A stretch of DNA of 29,494 nucleotides from a virus, in IMG/VR virus record IMGVR_UViG_3300021963_000483, positions 1 to 29,494 of that record; one strand, 5' to 3'. How positions within the stretch are numbered: position 1 is the stretch's first letter; each line of letters starts with the position of its first letter. The position numbers and the translations under genes are program-made. Shown here piece by piece: positions 21,943 to 27,319 of the stretch. A model generated the notes under the pieces. It was not told the DNA's origin. It did not search any database and saw nothing but the letters and a program-made list of their open reading frames with translations.

Positions 21943-22405
21943 TTTTTAGTGTGTTGAAAATTGATCGTGCTGAAATTTTTGTTTCGCCAGCTAATGTACG
22001 AATGCTCATATCGGTGTTGTGGTATAGCGCAAATATCTTTTTGTCATACCAATGCCAATCATCCTGTGTTGACCACACCTTGTCATAGAGTGCTATGAGT
22101 TGCATTTCTGCATCTTCGTTCGTATCTTCAAAGATATATTCTTCAAGGATGTTTACATCTACAAACTCAAATTTAGATCGCGCTCGCATTAAGTTCCCAT
22201 ACATATTCCTGAGCGTAACATATACAAAAAAAGTATTGACATCGGTCTCGTTGTACATTATCTTCTCAGCATCAGCCACATACTTATAAAGTCGGACATA
22301 CATCTCCTGAACAAGCTCCTGCGCAAGGTCATCGCTTGCACCAAAGCTCTTGCACATCCGAATCCAATCGGTCTGGCGCTTGGCTAATAATGAGAGGAGT
22401 TCCAA
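21869..22405 (-). CDS. Sigma-70 family factor (ECF-like)
   Basis: A 178-residue protein shaped like an extracytoplasmic-type sigma factor. Region 2 is seen in LLSLLAKRQTDWIRMCKSFG, DLAQELVQEMYVRLYKYV, NTFFVYVTLRNMYGNLMRAR, and region 4 in KKIFALYHNTDMSIRTLAGE with ISARSIFNTLKNARERI as the DNA-reading helix-turn-helix. The start appears to be a TTG at 22405 that preserves the first helix of region 2. It would redirect host RNA polymerase to phage promoters, probably the late ones. The gene overlaps both neighbours. Confidence 0.7.
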   Translation of the reverse strand: MELLSLLAKRQTDWIRMCKSFGASDDLAQELVQEMYVRLYKYVADAEKIMYNETDVNTFFVYVTLRNMYGNLMRARSKFEFVDVNILEEYIFEDTNEDAEMQLIALYDKVWSTQDDWHWYDKKIFALYHNTDMSIRTLAGETKISARSIFNTLKNARERIQEDCEDSYKAYKEAKRLG

Positions 22406-22542
22406 GTAATTTCTACAATTATCACAAACAATGCAAACTGAACTGTATGCATCACAATATCCTCTTCAAGGTAATCAGTCTTTGACCAATTTGCTCCTAC
22501 GATAAGCCCATAGATAGGATAAAAGCCTACGTTAAAATTCAT
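22384..22542 (-). CDS. 52-residue membrane protein, unknown
   Basis: A short gene filling the interval between the DnaA-motif protein and the sigma factor, overlapping both. The N-terminal half is a hydrophobic stretch (NFNVGFYPIYGLIVGA) and the C-terminal half has another (VQFALFVIIVEITW). It would be a small two-span or membrane-associated protein. Function unknown. It might be translated to deliver ribosomes to the TTG start of the sigma gene. Confidence 0.5.
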   Translation of the reverse strand: MNFNVGFYPIYGLIVGANWSKTDYLEEDIVMHTVQFALFVIIVEITWNSSHY

Positions 22543-22951
22543 CAAATGTTTTCTTTAGCGTTAAATATAGTTCTTTATACTTAGATAACTCCGCTACCAC
22601 CTCATTGAGTTTATTTAGTTCCTGCTCCATCGCCTCAAAGTCGGGCTTGTCAATGTAGGCCATCGGGTTCTCCTCAAGAACGCAGCAAGCCACCTTGTAG
22701 TAGTGCTGATAATCACCATAGATAAGGCGATCTTTGTGCATCCTTACGGCATACGCCACCGAGCTATGGTCTTTGTCTATGGCCTCACCTAACTCGTGAA
22801 GCGTGGCGTGGTTTCTGAATGCTGATACGAATGCTGCTCTTGCAGTGGATTCTTTATGCGCTCGGCTTCCATTGTCTTGGAACCCCAGACGGGCATAGTA
22901 TTGTTCTTTACTAACTTTTAATTGGCGTATTTCGAAAGGTCTCATTAGCAT
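22532..22951 (-). CDS. Protein with DnaA domain IV-like helix-turn-helix
   Basis: A 139-residue protein. Residues 38-70 (ARAAFVSAFRNHATLHELGE then AIDKDHSSVAYAVRM) match DnaA domain IV, whose signature D-H-[ST]-[ST]-V-x-x-A-x-[RK] reads DnaA boxes. The DnaA ATPase domain is absent. A C-terminal coiled coil (about 108-139) could dimerise it. It might recruit host initiation proteins, block DnaA, or act as a regulator. An in-frame ATG at 22945 coupled to the previous stop (TAATG) is an equally good start. Confidence 0.65.
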   Translation of the reverse strand: MLMRPFEIRQLKVSKEQYYARLGFQDNGSRAHKESTARAAFVSAFRNHATLHELGEAIDKDHSSVAYAVRMHKDRLIYGDYQHYYKVACCVLEENPMAYIDKPDFEAMEQELNKLNEVVAELSKYKELYLTLKKTFDEF

Positions 22952-23172
22952 TTGCAGTGTTTAGCCCTGCCCTCTTTATAATTGGTTAATATCTTGGTAA
23001 TTGGCATAGTGTAGTGTTTGTGGTCTGAAAGTCTTTTAAACTTCATCTCACTTGCCCACTCCACTAATTTGTCATCCTTGTCTTGGATTATAGTTACATC
23101 GGTAACGAGGTAGTCTACTCCGTCTACTGCAAAGCATTCGTACTTCTGAAAAGGTGATAGAATCTGCTTCAT
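22945..23172 (-). CDS. 75-residue protein, unknown
   Basis: A small beta-containing protein starting MKQILSPFQKYECFAVDGVD and ending in a basic Cys-rich tail (YKEGRAKHCKC). ATGA-type overlaps join it to the genes on both sides. Function not recognised. Confidence 0.55.
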   Translation of the reverse strand: MKQILSPFQKYECFAVDGVDYLVTDVTIIQDKDDKLVEWASEMKFKRLSDHKHYTMPITKILTNYKEGRAKHCKC

Positions 23173-23498
23173 AACGAGTCTTCAATAATACCCTGCAGGC
23201 GTTGTATCTCGTAAATCATTTGCTCGGCATCTACTCTAAGCTTGGAGTTAGCCAAGTACATCTCATTCATTTTGCCTTCTGTGAACTGTCGGTAGTCAAT
23301 AAACTGCTGCAATAGCAAGTCTGCGTAGTGGCAGCTCATAACGTGGTGAAGAAGGTCATCTTGTACTTCACGGCCTTTTGCTTTGTCTGCTGCTTGCTTC
23401 GCTAACCACATCGCAGTACCGGCAAGCATTAGCTGCTTCTCCCTTATGTATAGATCGTGGGTGTCGTCAGAAGGGTACATCAGTCGCAGGTGTTTCAT
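23169..23498 (-). CDS. 109-residue helical protein, unknown
   Basis: A helical protein (LAGTAMWLAKQAADKAKG, DDLLHHVMSCHYADLLLQQF, then a likely coiled coil to the end) that overlaps the helicase end by 32 nt. It could be a helicase partner or loader by position, but I recognise no family. Confidence 0.5.
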   Translation of the reverse strand: MKHLRLMYPSDDTHDLYIREKQLMLAGTAMWLAKQAADKAKGREVQDDLLHHVMSCHYADLLLQQFIDYRQFTEGKMNEMYLANSKLRVDAEQMIYEIQRLQGIIEDSL

Positions 23499-24399
23499 CT
23501 ATTTTAATTGGCAGCAAGTTACGACCATTTATCATAAAACCAACATTACCTAATAGGCTTTGTAAGATTAAGGGAGTTTCAAGAGGAGTTATGCGGCCGC
23601 CGCTTTCCATTTCTTTAACCTTACGAACGTGAATGTGCGTGTAAATCCAATCAGTTTCGTGGGCGGCAAAACGATGTATAACGATCACGCAGTCTGATCT
23701 ATTACCCCACTTACCACCACCTTCAATGTCTGAAGTGTTTGGAGGCATTGCCATGCCTTCATACTTATGGCCTTTGTAAAATGTTTTACGCATTGCCTCA
23801 GTTACAGGGTGAGCATTTACAATTGTGGTGACGTTGTTTTTGTGAGCGAATACCCTAAGAGCTGATGCTACCTCGTAGTGGTATTCGTGCATTCCTGTCT
23901 TACCTAGTTTCTTTTGATCAGTAGATAAAGAGTTGTAGGGATCAATAAGAGCACCAGTATAGTTCCATTCGTTCTTAATTGAATTCATTATCTCAAGAAG
24001 TTCAAATGCTGTAAATAGCCTGTTCCCGTCGATAAATTGAAAATACTCATTTATAAAGTCAAGCTTACGGAACATCATACCTTCATCAATGCCTTGAATA
24101 GGTTTGCAAACAAGGAACTCAATTAACTTTCGCTTGAGGCTTGGCACTTCGTTCTCAGCAGAGTAAATGAGCCACTTCTTGCCGAAGTTATAGGACTGTA
24201 AAAGCATTAGGTAAAGCAGCGTGTGTGTCTTGCCAACGTTAGCATGGCCAACAACTACGACAAATTCACCATCTTTTAACCTTAGCCATTCGTCTACTTC
24301 AAAAACACCGAGCTTACCAGTGTCATAGTATTTGCCTTTAAGGGCGCGTTGTAAATATGGCAACGAAGATTCGTTACTCAGAAGATCAGGATGTATCAT
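23467..24399 (-). CDS. RecA-fold replicative helicase/ATPase (DnaB-like)
   Basis: A 310-residue protein with a RecA-fold ATPase domain, Walker A GHANVGKT (51-58), and Walker B GALIDPYNSL (149-158), followed by VTTIVNAHPVTE, which fits the conserved sensor/H-motif, and SDCVIVIHR. This is the arrangement of DnaB/T7 gp4-type helicase domains without a primase part. The N-terminal DnaB domain is missing, so it may be a helicase, or a KaiC/Sak4-like recombination ATPase. It is in an early group with SSB-like, DnaA-motif and nuclease proteins, and no phage DNA polymerase is found. AAAACCAATT ends 7 nt before the ATG. Confidence 0.7.
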   Translation of the reverse strand: MIHPDLLSNESSLPYLQRALKGKYYDTGKLGVFEVDEWLRLKDGEFVVVVGHANVGKTHTLLYLMLLQSYNFGKKWLIYSAENEVPSLKRKLIEFLVCKPIQGIDEGMMFRKLDFINEYFQFIDGNRLFTAFELLEIMNSIKNEWNYTGALIDPYNSLSTDQKKLGKTGMHEYHYEVASALRVFAHKNNVTTIVNAHPVTEAMRKTFYKGHKYEGMAMPPNTSDIEGGGKWGNRSDCVIVIHRFAAHETDWIYTHIHVRKVKEMESGGRITPLETPLILQSLLGNVGFMINGRNLLPIKIDETPATDVPF

Positions 24400-24406
24400 T
24401 GTTTCT

Positions 24407-24425
24407 AATTGGTTTTACAAATATA
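24407..24425 (-). promoter_or_regulatory. -7 box and start element before the helicase gene
   Basis: TATATTTG (24418-24425) is a perfect Bacteroidota -7 box, and AAAACCAATT (24407-24416, one mismatch) follows after 1 nt and ends 7 nt before the ATG. No good TTTG is seen 17-23 nt upstream, where a poly-T terminator tract lies instead. Position directly after a terminator supports a new transcript. Confidence 0.55.
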
Positions 24426-24441
24426 GCAAAATAATTGACAT

Positions 24442-24465
24442 AAAAAAACCCCTCCGAAGAGGGGC
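24442..24465 (-). terminator. Intrinsic terminator after the SSB-like gene
   Basis: CCCCTC / GAGGGG (24449-24454 with 24459-24464) pair around a CGAA loop (TTCG on the transcribed strand, a very stable tetraloop), followed by seven T residues on the minus strand. This is a textbook intrinsic terminator. Confidence 0.9.
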
Positions 24466-24491
24466 TTTACGCAACGGCCATTAAAAACCAA

Positions 24492-24929
24492 TCAGAACGG
24501 GTCGTTGCGATTTGCGAAATGCTCAGTGTGAGAGGCAGGAGCTGAACTCGCACCTGTCATCCAAGCGTTAAAGGTCTCTGCATTGGCAAGGATAGTGTTA
24601 ACATCGTGTTGTGCAGCACAAGCGTACTCAACCGCTGACTTTAAAGCAACTTGGCGAATAATAGAAGCCGATCGTTCATCATTGCTTTTAGGCATTGATC
24701 CAACTGATGGGGTATAAGCTCCACCTGTAGTTGCGCCAAAAGCATTTGCACGTTGGATCTTGATCGTACCCTTTTCGTTCTTAGTATACTCAACGTCTTC
24801 GCCTACTGCGTAGGGAGGAGTCTGTGATTTAGCAAAGGCAGTACCGAAATCCCCTGAATCGAAGCGAACCTCAAGTTTGTACAAATCCTGCCATTGTCCG
24901 GTAGGGGTGATAGAAATAATTTTAGGCAT
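24492..24929 (-). CDS. Single-stranded DNA-binding-like protein, tentative
   Basis: A 145-residue protein. Residues 1-62 alternate strands as in a small OB-fold (KIISITPTGQWQDLYKLEVR, then GDFGTAFAKSQTPPYAVGED). A linker leads to a helix (SIIRQVALKSAVEYACAAQ) and a flexible tail ending FANRNDPF. The final DPF is like the DDxPF tail that SSB proteins use to bind partner enzymes. Position upstream of helicase and downstream of resolvase suits an SSB or an RPA-like factor. No SSB family motif is directly recognised, so the call is an inference. The start element AAAACCAATC ends 6 nt before its ATG. Confidence 0.45.
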   Translation of the reverse strand: MPKIISITPTGQWQDLYKLEVRFDSGDFGTAFAKSQTPPYAVGEDVEYTKNEKGTIKIQRANAFGATTGGAYTPSVGSMPKSNDERSASIIRQVALKSAVEYACAAQHDVNTILANAETFNAWMTGASSAPASHTEHFANRNDPF

Positions 24930-24935
24930 AGTATA

Positions 24936-24945
24936 GATTGGTTTT
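24936..24945 (-). promoter_or_regulatory. Start element AAAACCAATC before the SSB-like gene
   Basis: A perfect copy, 6 nt before the ATG at 24929. It overlaps the stop codon of the upstream 46-residue gene by 2 nt, so no intergenic promoter is needed and none is clear. This favours a translational role. Confidence 0.55.
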
Positions 24946-25084
24946 AGATAAATAGAATTGATTGCTGCTGCAAAACCTCAATACGAGCTTCAAGCTCTTG
25001 TATCTTGTTTTGTAGTGCTTGGATTTGTGCTTGTTGCACTTGCACCATCTCGGTGTAAACGTCTTGAGAAAATGATAAAGTCAT
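24944..25084 (-). CDS. 46-residue coiled-coil protein, unknown
   Basis: A short gene between two early genes, with a promoter-like site and the element AAACCAATC (5 nt before its ATG). After a short start (MTLSFSQDVYTEM) it is a single Gln/Glu/Leu-rich heptad helix. Such small coiled-coil proteins may dimerise or bind a partner; nothing more is visible. Confidence 0.55.
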   Translation of the reverse strand: MTLSFSQDVYTEMVQVQQAQIQALQNKIQELEARIEVLQQQSILFI

Positions 25085-25089
25085 ATACT

Positions 25090-25138
25090 GATTGGTTTAA
25101 GTTCAGGCAAATATACAACTTATTCTGATACCAACAAA
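25090..25138 (-). promoter_or_regulatory. Promoter and start element before the coiled-coil gene
   Basis: TTTG (25135-25138), 19 nt spacer, TATATTTG (25108-25115): a perfect match to the Bacteroidota promoter consensus on the minus strand. TAAACCAATC (25090-25099, one mismatch) follows and ends 5 nt before the ATG. It overlaps the end of the RusA-like gene and would drive the coiled-coil and SSB-like genes. Confidence 0.75.
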
Positions 25139-25500
25139 CCCGTGAATGTAATTTCTGCCGTGTCTTTCCCAATACTTGTATCGTGAACCAACTTTAAGGA
25201 ATGCACATACTTACGGCTATCATCCTTTACTCCACCCCAAGTTTTAAATACGTCAAGGGCAAACTTCACAGCCATAATGGCATTGTCAATATCGTATCGG
25301 TAATTAACCTTGCAATGGATGTGGACATCCTTTATCTCTTGCAGGTCATACTTTTCAAGCTGCGACATCACCTCCCTTGATACCAACTCCTTTGCCTTCA
25401 CACGAGCAGTCCAATGCTTTGATGCATAGAACGCGTTAAGGCTTGGAACCTTGCCAACGACAATCTTATAGGTCAATTGTCGGGTATCAGATAGCCGCAT
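25120..25500 (-). CDS. RusA-like Holliday junction resolvase
   Basis: A 126-residue protein of RusA size. It has the N-terminal VGKVPSLNAFYASKHW strand-loop, the acidic centre YDIDNAIMAVKFALD (Asp70, Asp72, then Asp83) and VKDDSRKYV (Asp93, Asp94), as in RusA, which cuts four-way junctions symmetrically. In phages it resolves recombination intermediates before packaging. It overlaps the previous gene by 28 nt. Confidence 0.8.
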   Translation of the reverse strand: MRLSDTRQLTYKIVVGKVPSLNAFYASKHWTARVKAKELVSREVMSQLEKYDLQEIKDVHIHCKVNYRYDIDNAIMAVKFALDVFKTWGGVKDDSRKYVHSLKLVHDTSIGKDTAEITFTGLLVSE

Positions 25501-25721
25501 TGAATGGCGAAGTGCAGGTCTATCTTGGCAATCTCACCGAGTAGCTCTTGTTCTTTGTATTTGGCCTGTTGGCGAGATTGGTAGTCCGAGTCGCAGTTAG
25601 CCATCAGCGAGGCACACTCCTCAAGGATAAAGTCTATCTTCCTGCGTTTGGCAGGGTTAGTATAGTACTGCATATCGGCCTGTTGTTGTTTGGCTTCCTT
25701 CGCTTGCTGCTCGTTGCTCAT
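25473..25721 (-). CDS. 82-residue protein, unknown
   Basis: A helical, Gln-rich protein. I chose the ATG at 25721; a TTG at 25739 is possible. It overlaps the DUF3310-like gene by 65 nt. The core AKRRKIDFILEECASLMANC and EQELLGEIAKIDLHFAIQCG has two helices and two Cys. I do not recognise it. Confidence 0.5.
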   Translation of the reverse strand: MSNEQQAKEAKQQQADMQYYTNPAKRRKIDFILEECASLMANCDSDYQSRQQAKYKEQELLGEIAKIDLHFAIQCGYLIPDN

Positions 25722-25914
25722 CTTGGCGTTCAAGTTCAAAATTTAGGTGAGCGATAGCCTTGCGGATGTCATCGCATATCGGGTTGTGTGGTTTCTTGCC
25801 TGCTCGCATTATGTAAGTTAGAGCAGTACCCAAGTTGTAGTTATCGGGTTGGAAGTCCATCACAACATCCTTCGCCTCTATCTTCAACGTCTTGCCGATG
25901 TAGTACTTTGGTGT
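25657..25914 (-). CDS. DUF3310-like protein
   Basis: An 85-residue protein, taking the ATG at 25914 so that the N-terminus is MTPKYYIGKTLKIEAKDVVM; an ATG at 25959 would add 15 residues. The core PDNYNLGTALTYIMRAGKK with DIRKAIAHLNFELE is the DUF3310 pattern found in phage early regions (called nucleotide kinase in some phages, without proof that I can give). It is the first gene after the control region. Confidence 0.7.
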   Translation of the reverse strand, partial: TPKYYIGKTLKIEAKDVVMDFQPDNYNLGTALTYIMRAGKKPHNPICDDIRKAIAHLNFELERQDEQRAASEGSQTTTGRYAVLY

Positions 25915-25978
25915 CATTAGCCAAAGGTACATCATCCCAATAAATGTAGATGTGGTCATTCATTATTTAGAATCATTA

Positions 25979-26009
25979 CAAATTAACATAAGTACTTGCG
26001 TATGTCAAA
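25979..26009 (-). promoter_or_regulatory. Probable main early promoter
   Basis: On the minus strand, TTTG (26006-26009), a 19 nt spacer and TTAATTTG (25979-25986) match TTTG-N19-TAnnTTTG with one mismatch. The first box extends to TTTGACA, and a nine-A tract lies just upstream. It is the only good promoter in the control region and would start the early operon beginning with the DUF3310-like gene. Confidence 0.65.
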
Positions 26010-26039
26010 TTTATTTCTTTTTTTTTACAAGTTGAATAG

Positions 26040-26112
26040 TTAACTTACTTAACTTAACTAATTAATCAACTATTAACTTGACTTTAGTTAGTAGTTAGTC
26101 AACTCTTAACTT
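26040..26112. repeat. TTAACTT iteron-like cluster
   Basis: TTAACTT occurs at 26040, 26049, 26073 and 26106, plus an overlapping TTAACT at 26054. TTGACT (26078-26083) and AGTCAA (26097-26102) form an inverted pair. Irregular spacing argues against a tight iteron array, but the density in 73 nt is striking and nothing here is coding. Confidence 0.6.
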
Positions 26113-26125
26113 TACCAAACAACTT

Positions 26126-26157
26126 AAAGAAAAAGAAACTTAATAAAGAAAAAGAAA
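26126..26157. repeat. 13 bp purine direct repeat
   Basis: AAAGAAAAAGAAA occurs at 26126-26138 and again at 26145-26157, a 19 nt period. It lies in a strand-biased purine run next to the TTAACTT cluster, as often seen in DNA-unwinding or initiator-binding regions. Confidence 0.7.
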
Positions 26158-26162
26158 GAAGT

Positions 26163-26176
26163 TGCGTTGTAACGCA
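26163..26176. promoter_or_regulatory. Perfect palindrome TGCGTT-GT-AACGCA
   Basis: Six-base arms around a two-base centre, in non-coding DNA, 28 nt from a second perfect palindrome. Size and symmetry suit an operator bound by a dimeric regulator. A hairpin in RNA is less likely given the 2 nt loop. Confidence 0.5.
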
Positions 26177-26190
26177 TCCAAATACATCAA

Positions 26191-26206
26191 GGTATAGAAC
26201 TATACC
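26191..26206. promoter_or_regulatory. Perfect palindrome GGTATAG-AA-CTATACC
   Basis: Seven-base arms around AA, 16 bp in total, non-coding. It overlaps the start of the larger TATACCCTTT inverted repeat. A dimeric regulator site is the simplest explanation. Confidence 0.55.
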
Positions 26207-26258
26207 CTTTCGCATATAAAGTCGCTTAAAACGGCTCTAATGTATCTTAAAGGGTATA
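26201..26258 (-). terminator. 10 bp inverted repeat after the spanin gene, possible terminator
   Basis: TATACCCTTT (26201-26210) and AAAGGGTATA (26249-26258) can pair as a 10 bp stem with a 38 nt loop, starting 2 nt after the spanin gene ends. There is no T-tract, so intrinsic termination is doubtful; the structure may instead protect the 3' end of the lysis transcript. Confidence 0.4.
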
Positions 26259-26259
26259 A

Positions 26260-26679
26260 TTACTCGGTGAGTTTATCCACCCAACGCTTCACGATGTATG
26301 CACCTACCAAAACAAGGGCAAGCATCGTTAGCCCACCTTCAAGAGTCCATCCCCTCTGCTTCTTCTCCTTTGTGAGAATCTTGGTCTGTGTTACTCGGAT
26401 GGTGTCGGGCAAGCAGGTTGCCTCAACGTACACCTTTCGGTCTATGTACTGAAGCTGAAGCCGAACCTTGTCTTGGTAAATTGTCGTGTCCTTGTAGAGT
26501 TCGAGCGTGTCGGTTAGGTACTTTGTCTGCGTGACAATCACCGTGTCCCTTACAACTACACTCTGCAGGACGGGTTTCACAGTAGCGCAACTGCTAACTA
26601 CCGCAAGAATCGCAGCCATCGGGAGAATCCACATTACAAGTCGGTTGGGGTTTAGTTTCAAGGGAGTTGAGCCATTCAT
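26260..26679 (-). CDS. Probable unimolecular spanin (lipoprotein with C-terminal anchor)
   Basis: A 139-residue protein starting at the ATG that overlaps the endolysin stop (TGATG). The N-terminus has Lys/Arg, a hydrophobic stretch (VMWILPMAAILAV) and a lipobox VSSC with Cys31, so it should be lipidated and held in the outer membrane. Residues 114-131 (EGGLTMLALVLVGAYIV) form a C-terminal inner-membrane helix. The strand-rich middle contains an internal repeat (DTVIVTQTKYLT at 45-56, DTIRVTQTKILT at 92-103). One protein tied to both membranes, next to an endolysin, is the u-spanin layout of phage T1 gp11. Role in fusing the membranes is inferred from topology. Confidence 0.65.
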   Translation of the reverse strand: MNGSTPLKLNPNRLVMWILPMAAILAVVSSCATVKPVLQSVVVRDTVIVTQTKYLTDTLELYKDTTIYQDKVRLQLQYIDRKVYVEATCLPDTIRVTQTKILTKEKKQRGWTLEGGLTMLALVLVGAYIVKRWVDKLTE

Positions 26680-27104
26680 CAAAAGAGGAGGTATTTAGTT
26701 TTGCCATTGTGCTTGACTGCTTTTAGGATTTGTTTTCGGTTCTTGCTACTTGAGTAACTAACGTGAACCCACGATGGCGCAGTATCAGAGCCAAATTCCC
26801 AAATGAGTTGGTCAAAGTCTAAATTGTCCTTAATCCAATGGAACAAGACATCGTTGCCACCATCAAACTTGAGGTCAGCAGCTTGAGCCTGCACGTGCTG
26901 AGAGGTCTTCGCTCCCCCTACTTTGCTATTCACCGCAGGGCTGCGGTATGCACTTGTTACTTTGAGCGCACCTAATGCATCTCTCGTGGGTTGTAAGACG
27001 TTTTCTGCAAGCGCACGGAGGTTGGGTTCCAAGTGCTTGGGTAAAGCGTTAGGAAGCCCTGTTTTTGTAGCAGTCAGTTCTTGGAGGGTGAAGTTCTTGG
27101 TCAT
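26679..27104 (-). CDS. Endolysin, M15-type peptidase
   Basis: A 141-residue peptidase of the M15A (D-Ala-D-Ala carboxypeptidase-like) type. Zinc ligands appear as His70 and Asp77 in TSQHVQAQAADLKF and His114 in SWVHVSY, with the likely catalytic acid Glu103 in DQLIWEFG. SAYRSPAVNSKVGG is the usual substrate-loop start. It cleaves peptidoglycan peptides. No signal peptide is visible, so it would need a holin to reach the wall. It sits between the small membrane protein genes and the spanin. Confidence 0.85.
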   Translation of the reverse strand: MTKNFTLQELTATKTGLPNALPKHLEPNLRALAENVLQPTRDALGALKVTSAYRSPAVNSKVGGAKTSQHVQAQAADLKFDGGNDVLFHWIKDNLDFDQLIWEFGSDTAPSWVHVSYSSSKNRKQILKAVKHNGKTKYLLF

Positions 27105-27190
27105 TTGAATGTGTCGTATGTTGCACTAAAGTGAAACTTCTTGATGCTTATATCGGACATTATCCGAATTAGTGCGCCTTAATGCACATT

Positions 27191-27319
27191 TTAACGACCC
27201 TGACTCTTGTAGGGCTTGGAGTAGTTCTTACTCGCTTTGTTGGCAGATGCACTCTTGGAATGCTTGCCTCGCTTCTTGCTCTTACTTATCCGTTGGCTTA
27301 CCGCCTGTTGCTTTGCCAT
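27191..27319 (-). CDS. 42-residue very basic protein
   Basis: A short gene that overlaps the end of the holin-like gene by 38 nt in another frame. The product (MAKQQAVSQRISKSKKRGKH, then SKSASANKASKNY) is about one third Lys/Arg and ends YKSQGR. I recall very similar RGKHSK...SKNY...GQGR proteins in other Bacteroidota phages, which supports the frame. It may bind DNA or RNA. Function unknown. Confidence 0.55.
   Translation of the reverse strand: MAKQQAVSQRISKSKKRGKHSKSASANKASKNYSKPYKSQGR

Larger units (their letters stand above)
25960..26259. other. AT-rich non-coding control region (terminator, repeats, palindromes, promoter)
   Basis: This is the only gene-free stretch near 300 nt. It separates the end of the lysis genes from the first early gene. 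It holds the early promoter, at least four copies of TTAACTT, an inverted TTGACT/AGTCAA pair, a 13 bp direct repeat, two perfect palindromes and a 10 bp inverted repeat. A replication origin, an operator region, or both, would fit. A short alternative reading frame (ATG 25963) overlaps the DUF3310-like gene, with little support. Confidence 0.7.

Noticed and set aside
24483-24494. AAAACCAATC on the plus strand near the end of the SSB-like gene
   Set aside because: Wrong orientation and no plus-strand gene follows; taken as chance.
25841-25963. 40-codon frame (ATG 25963) overlapping the DUF3310-like gene start
   Set aside because: It overlaps coding sequence of a recognised family and lacks supporting motifs, although it does start closer to the promoter.
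27108-27166. 19-codon frame ending ATGA into the endolysin start
   Set aside because: Too short to support and not recognised; it may only serve as a leader.
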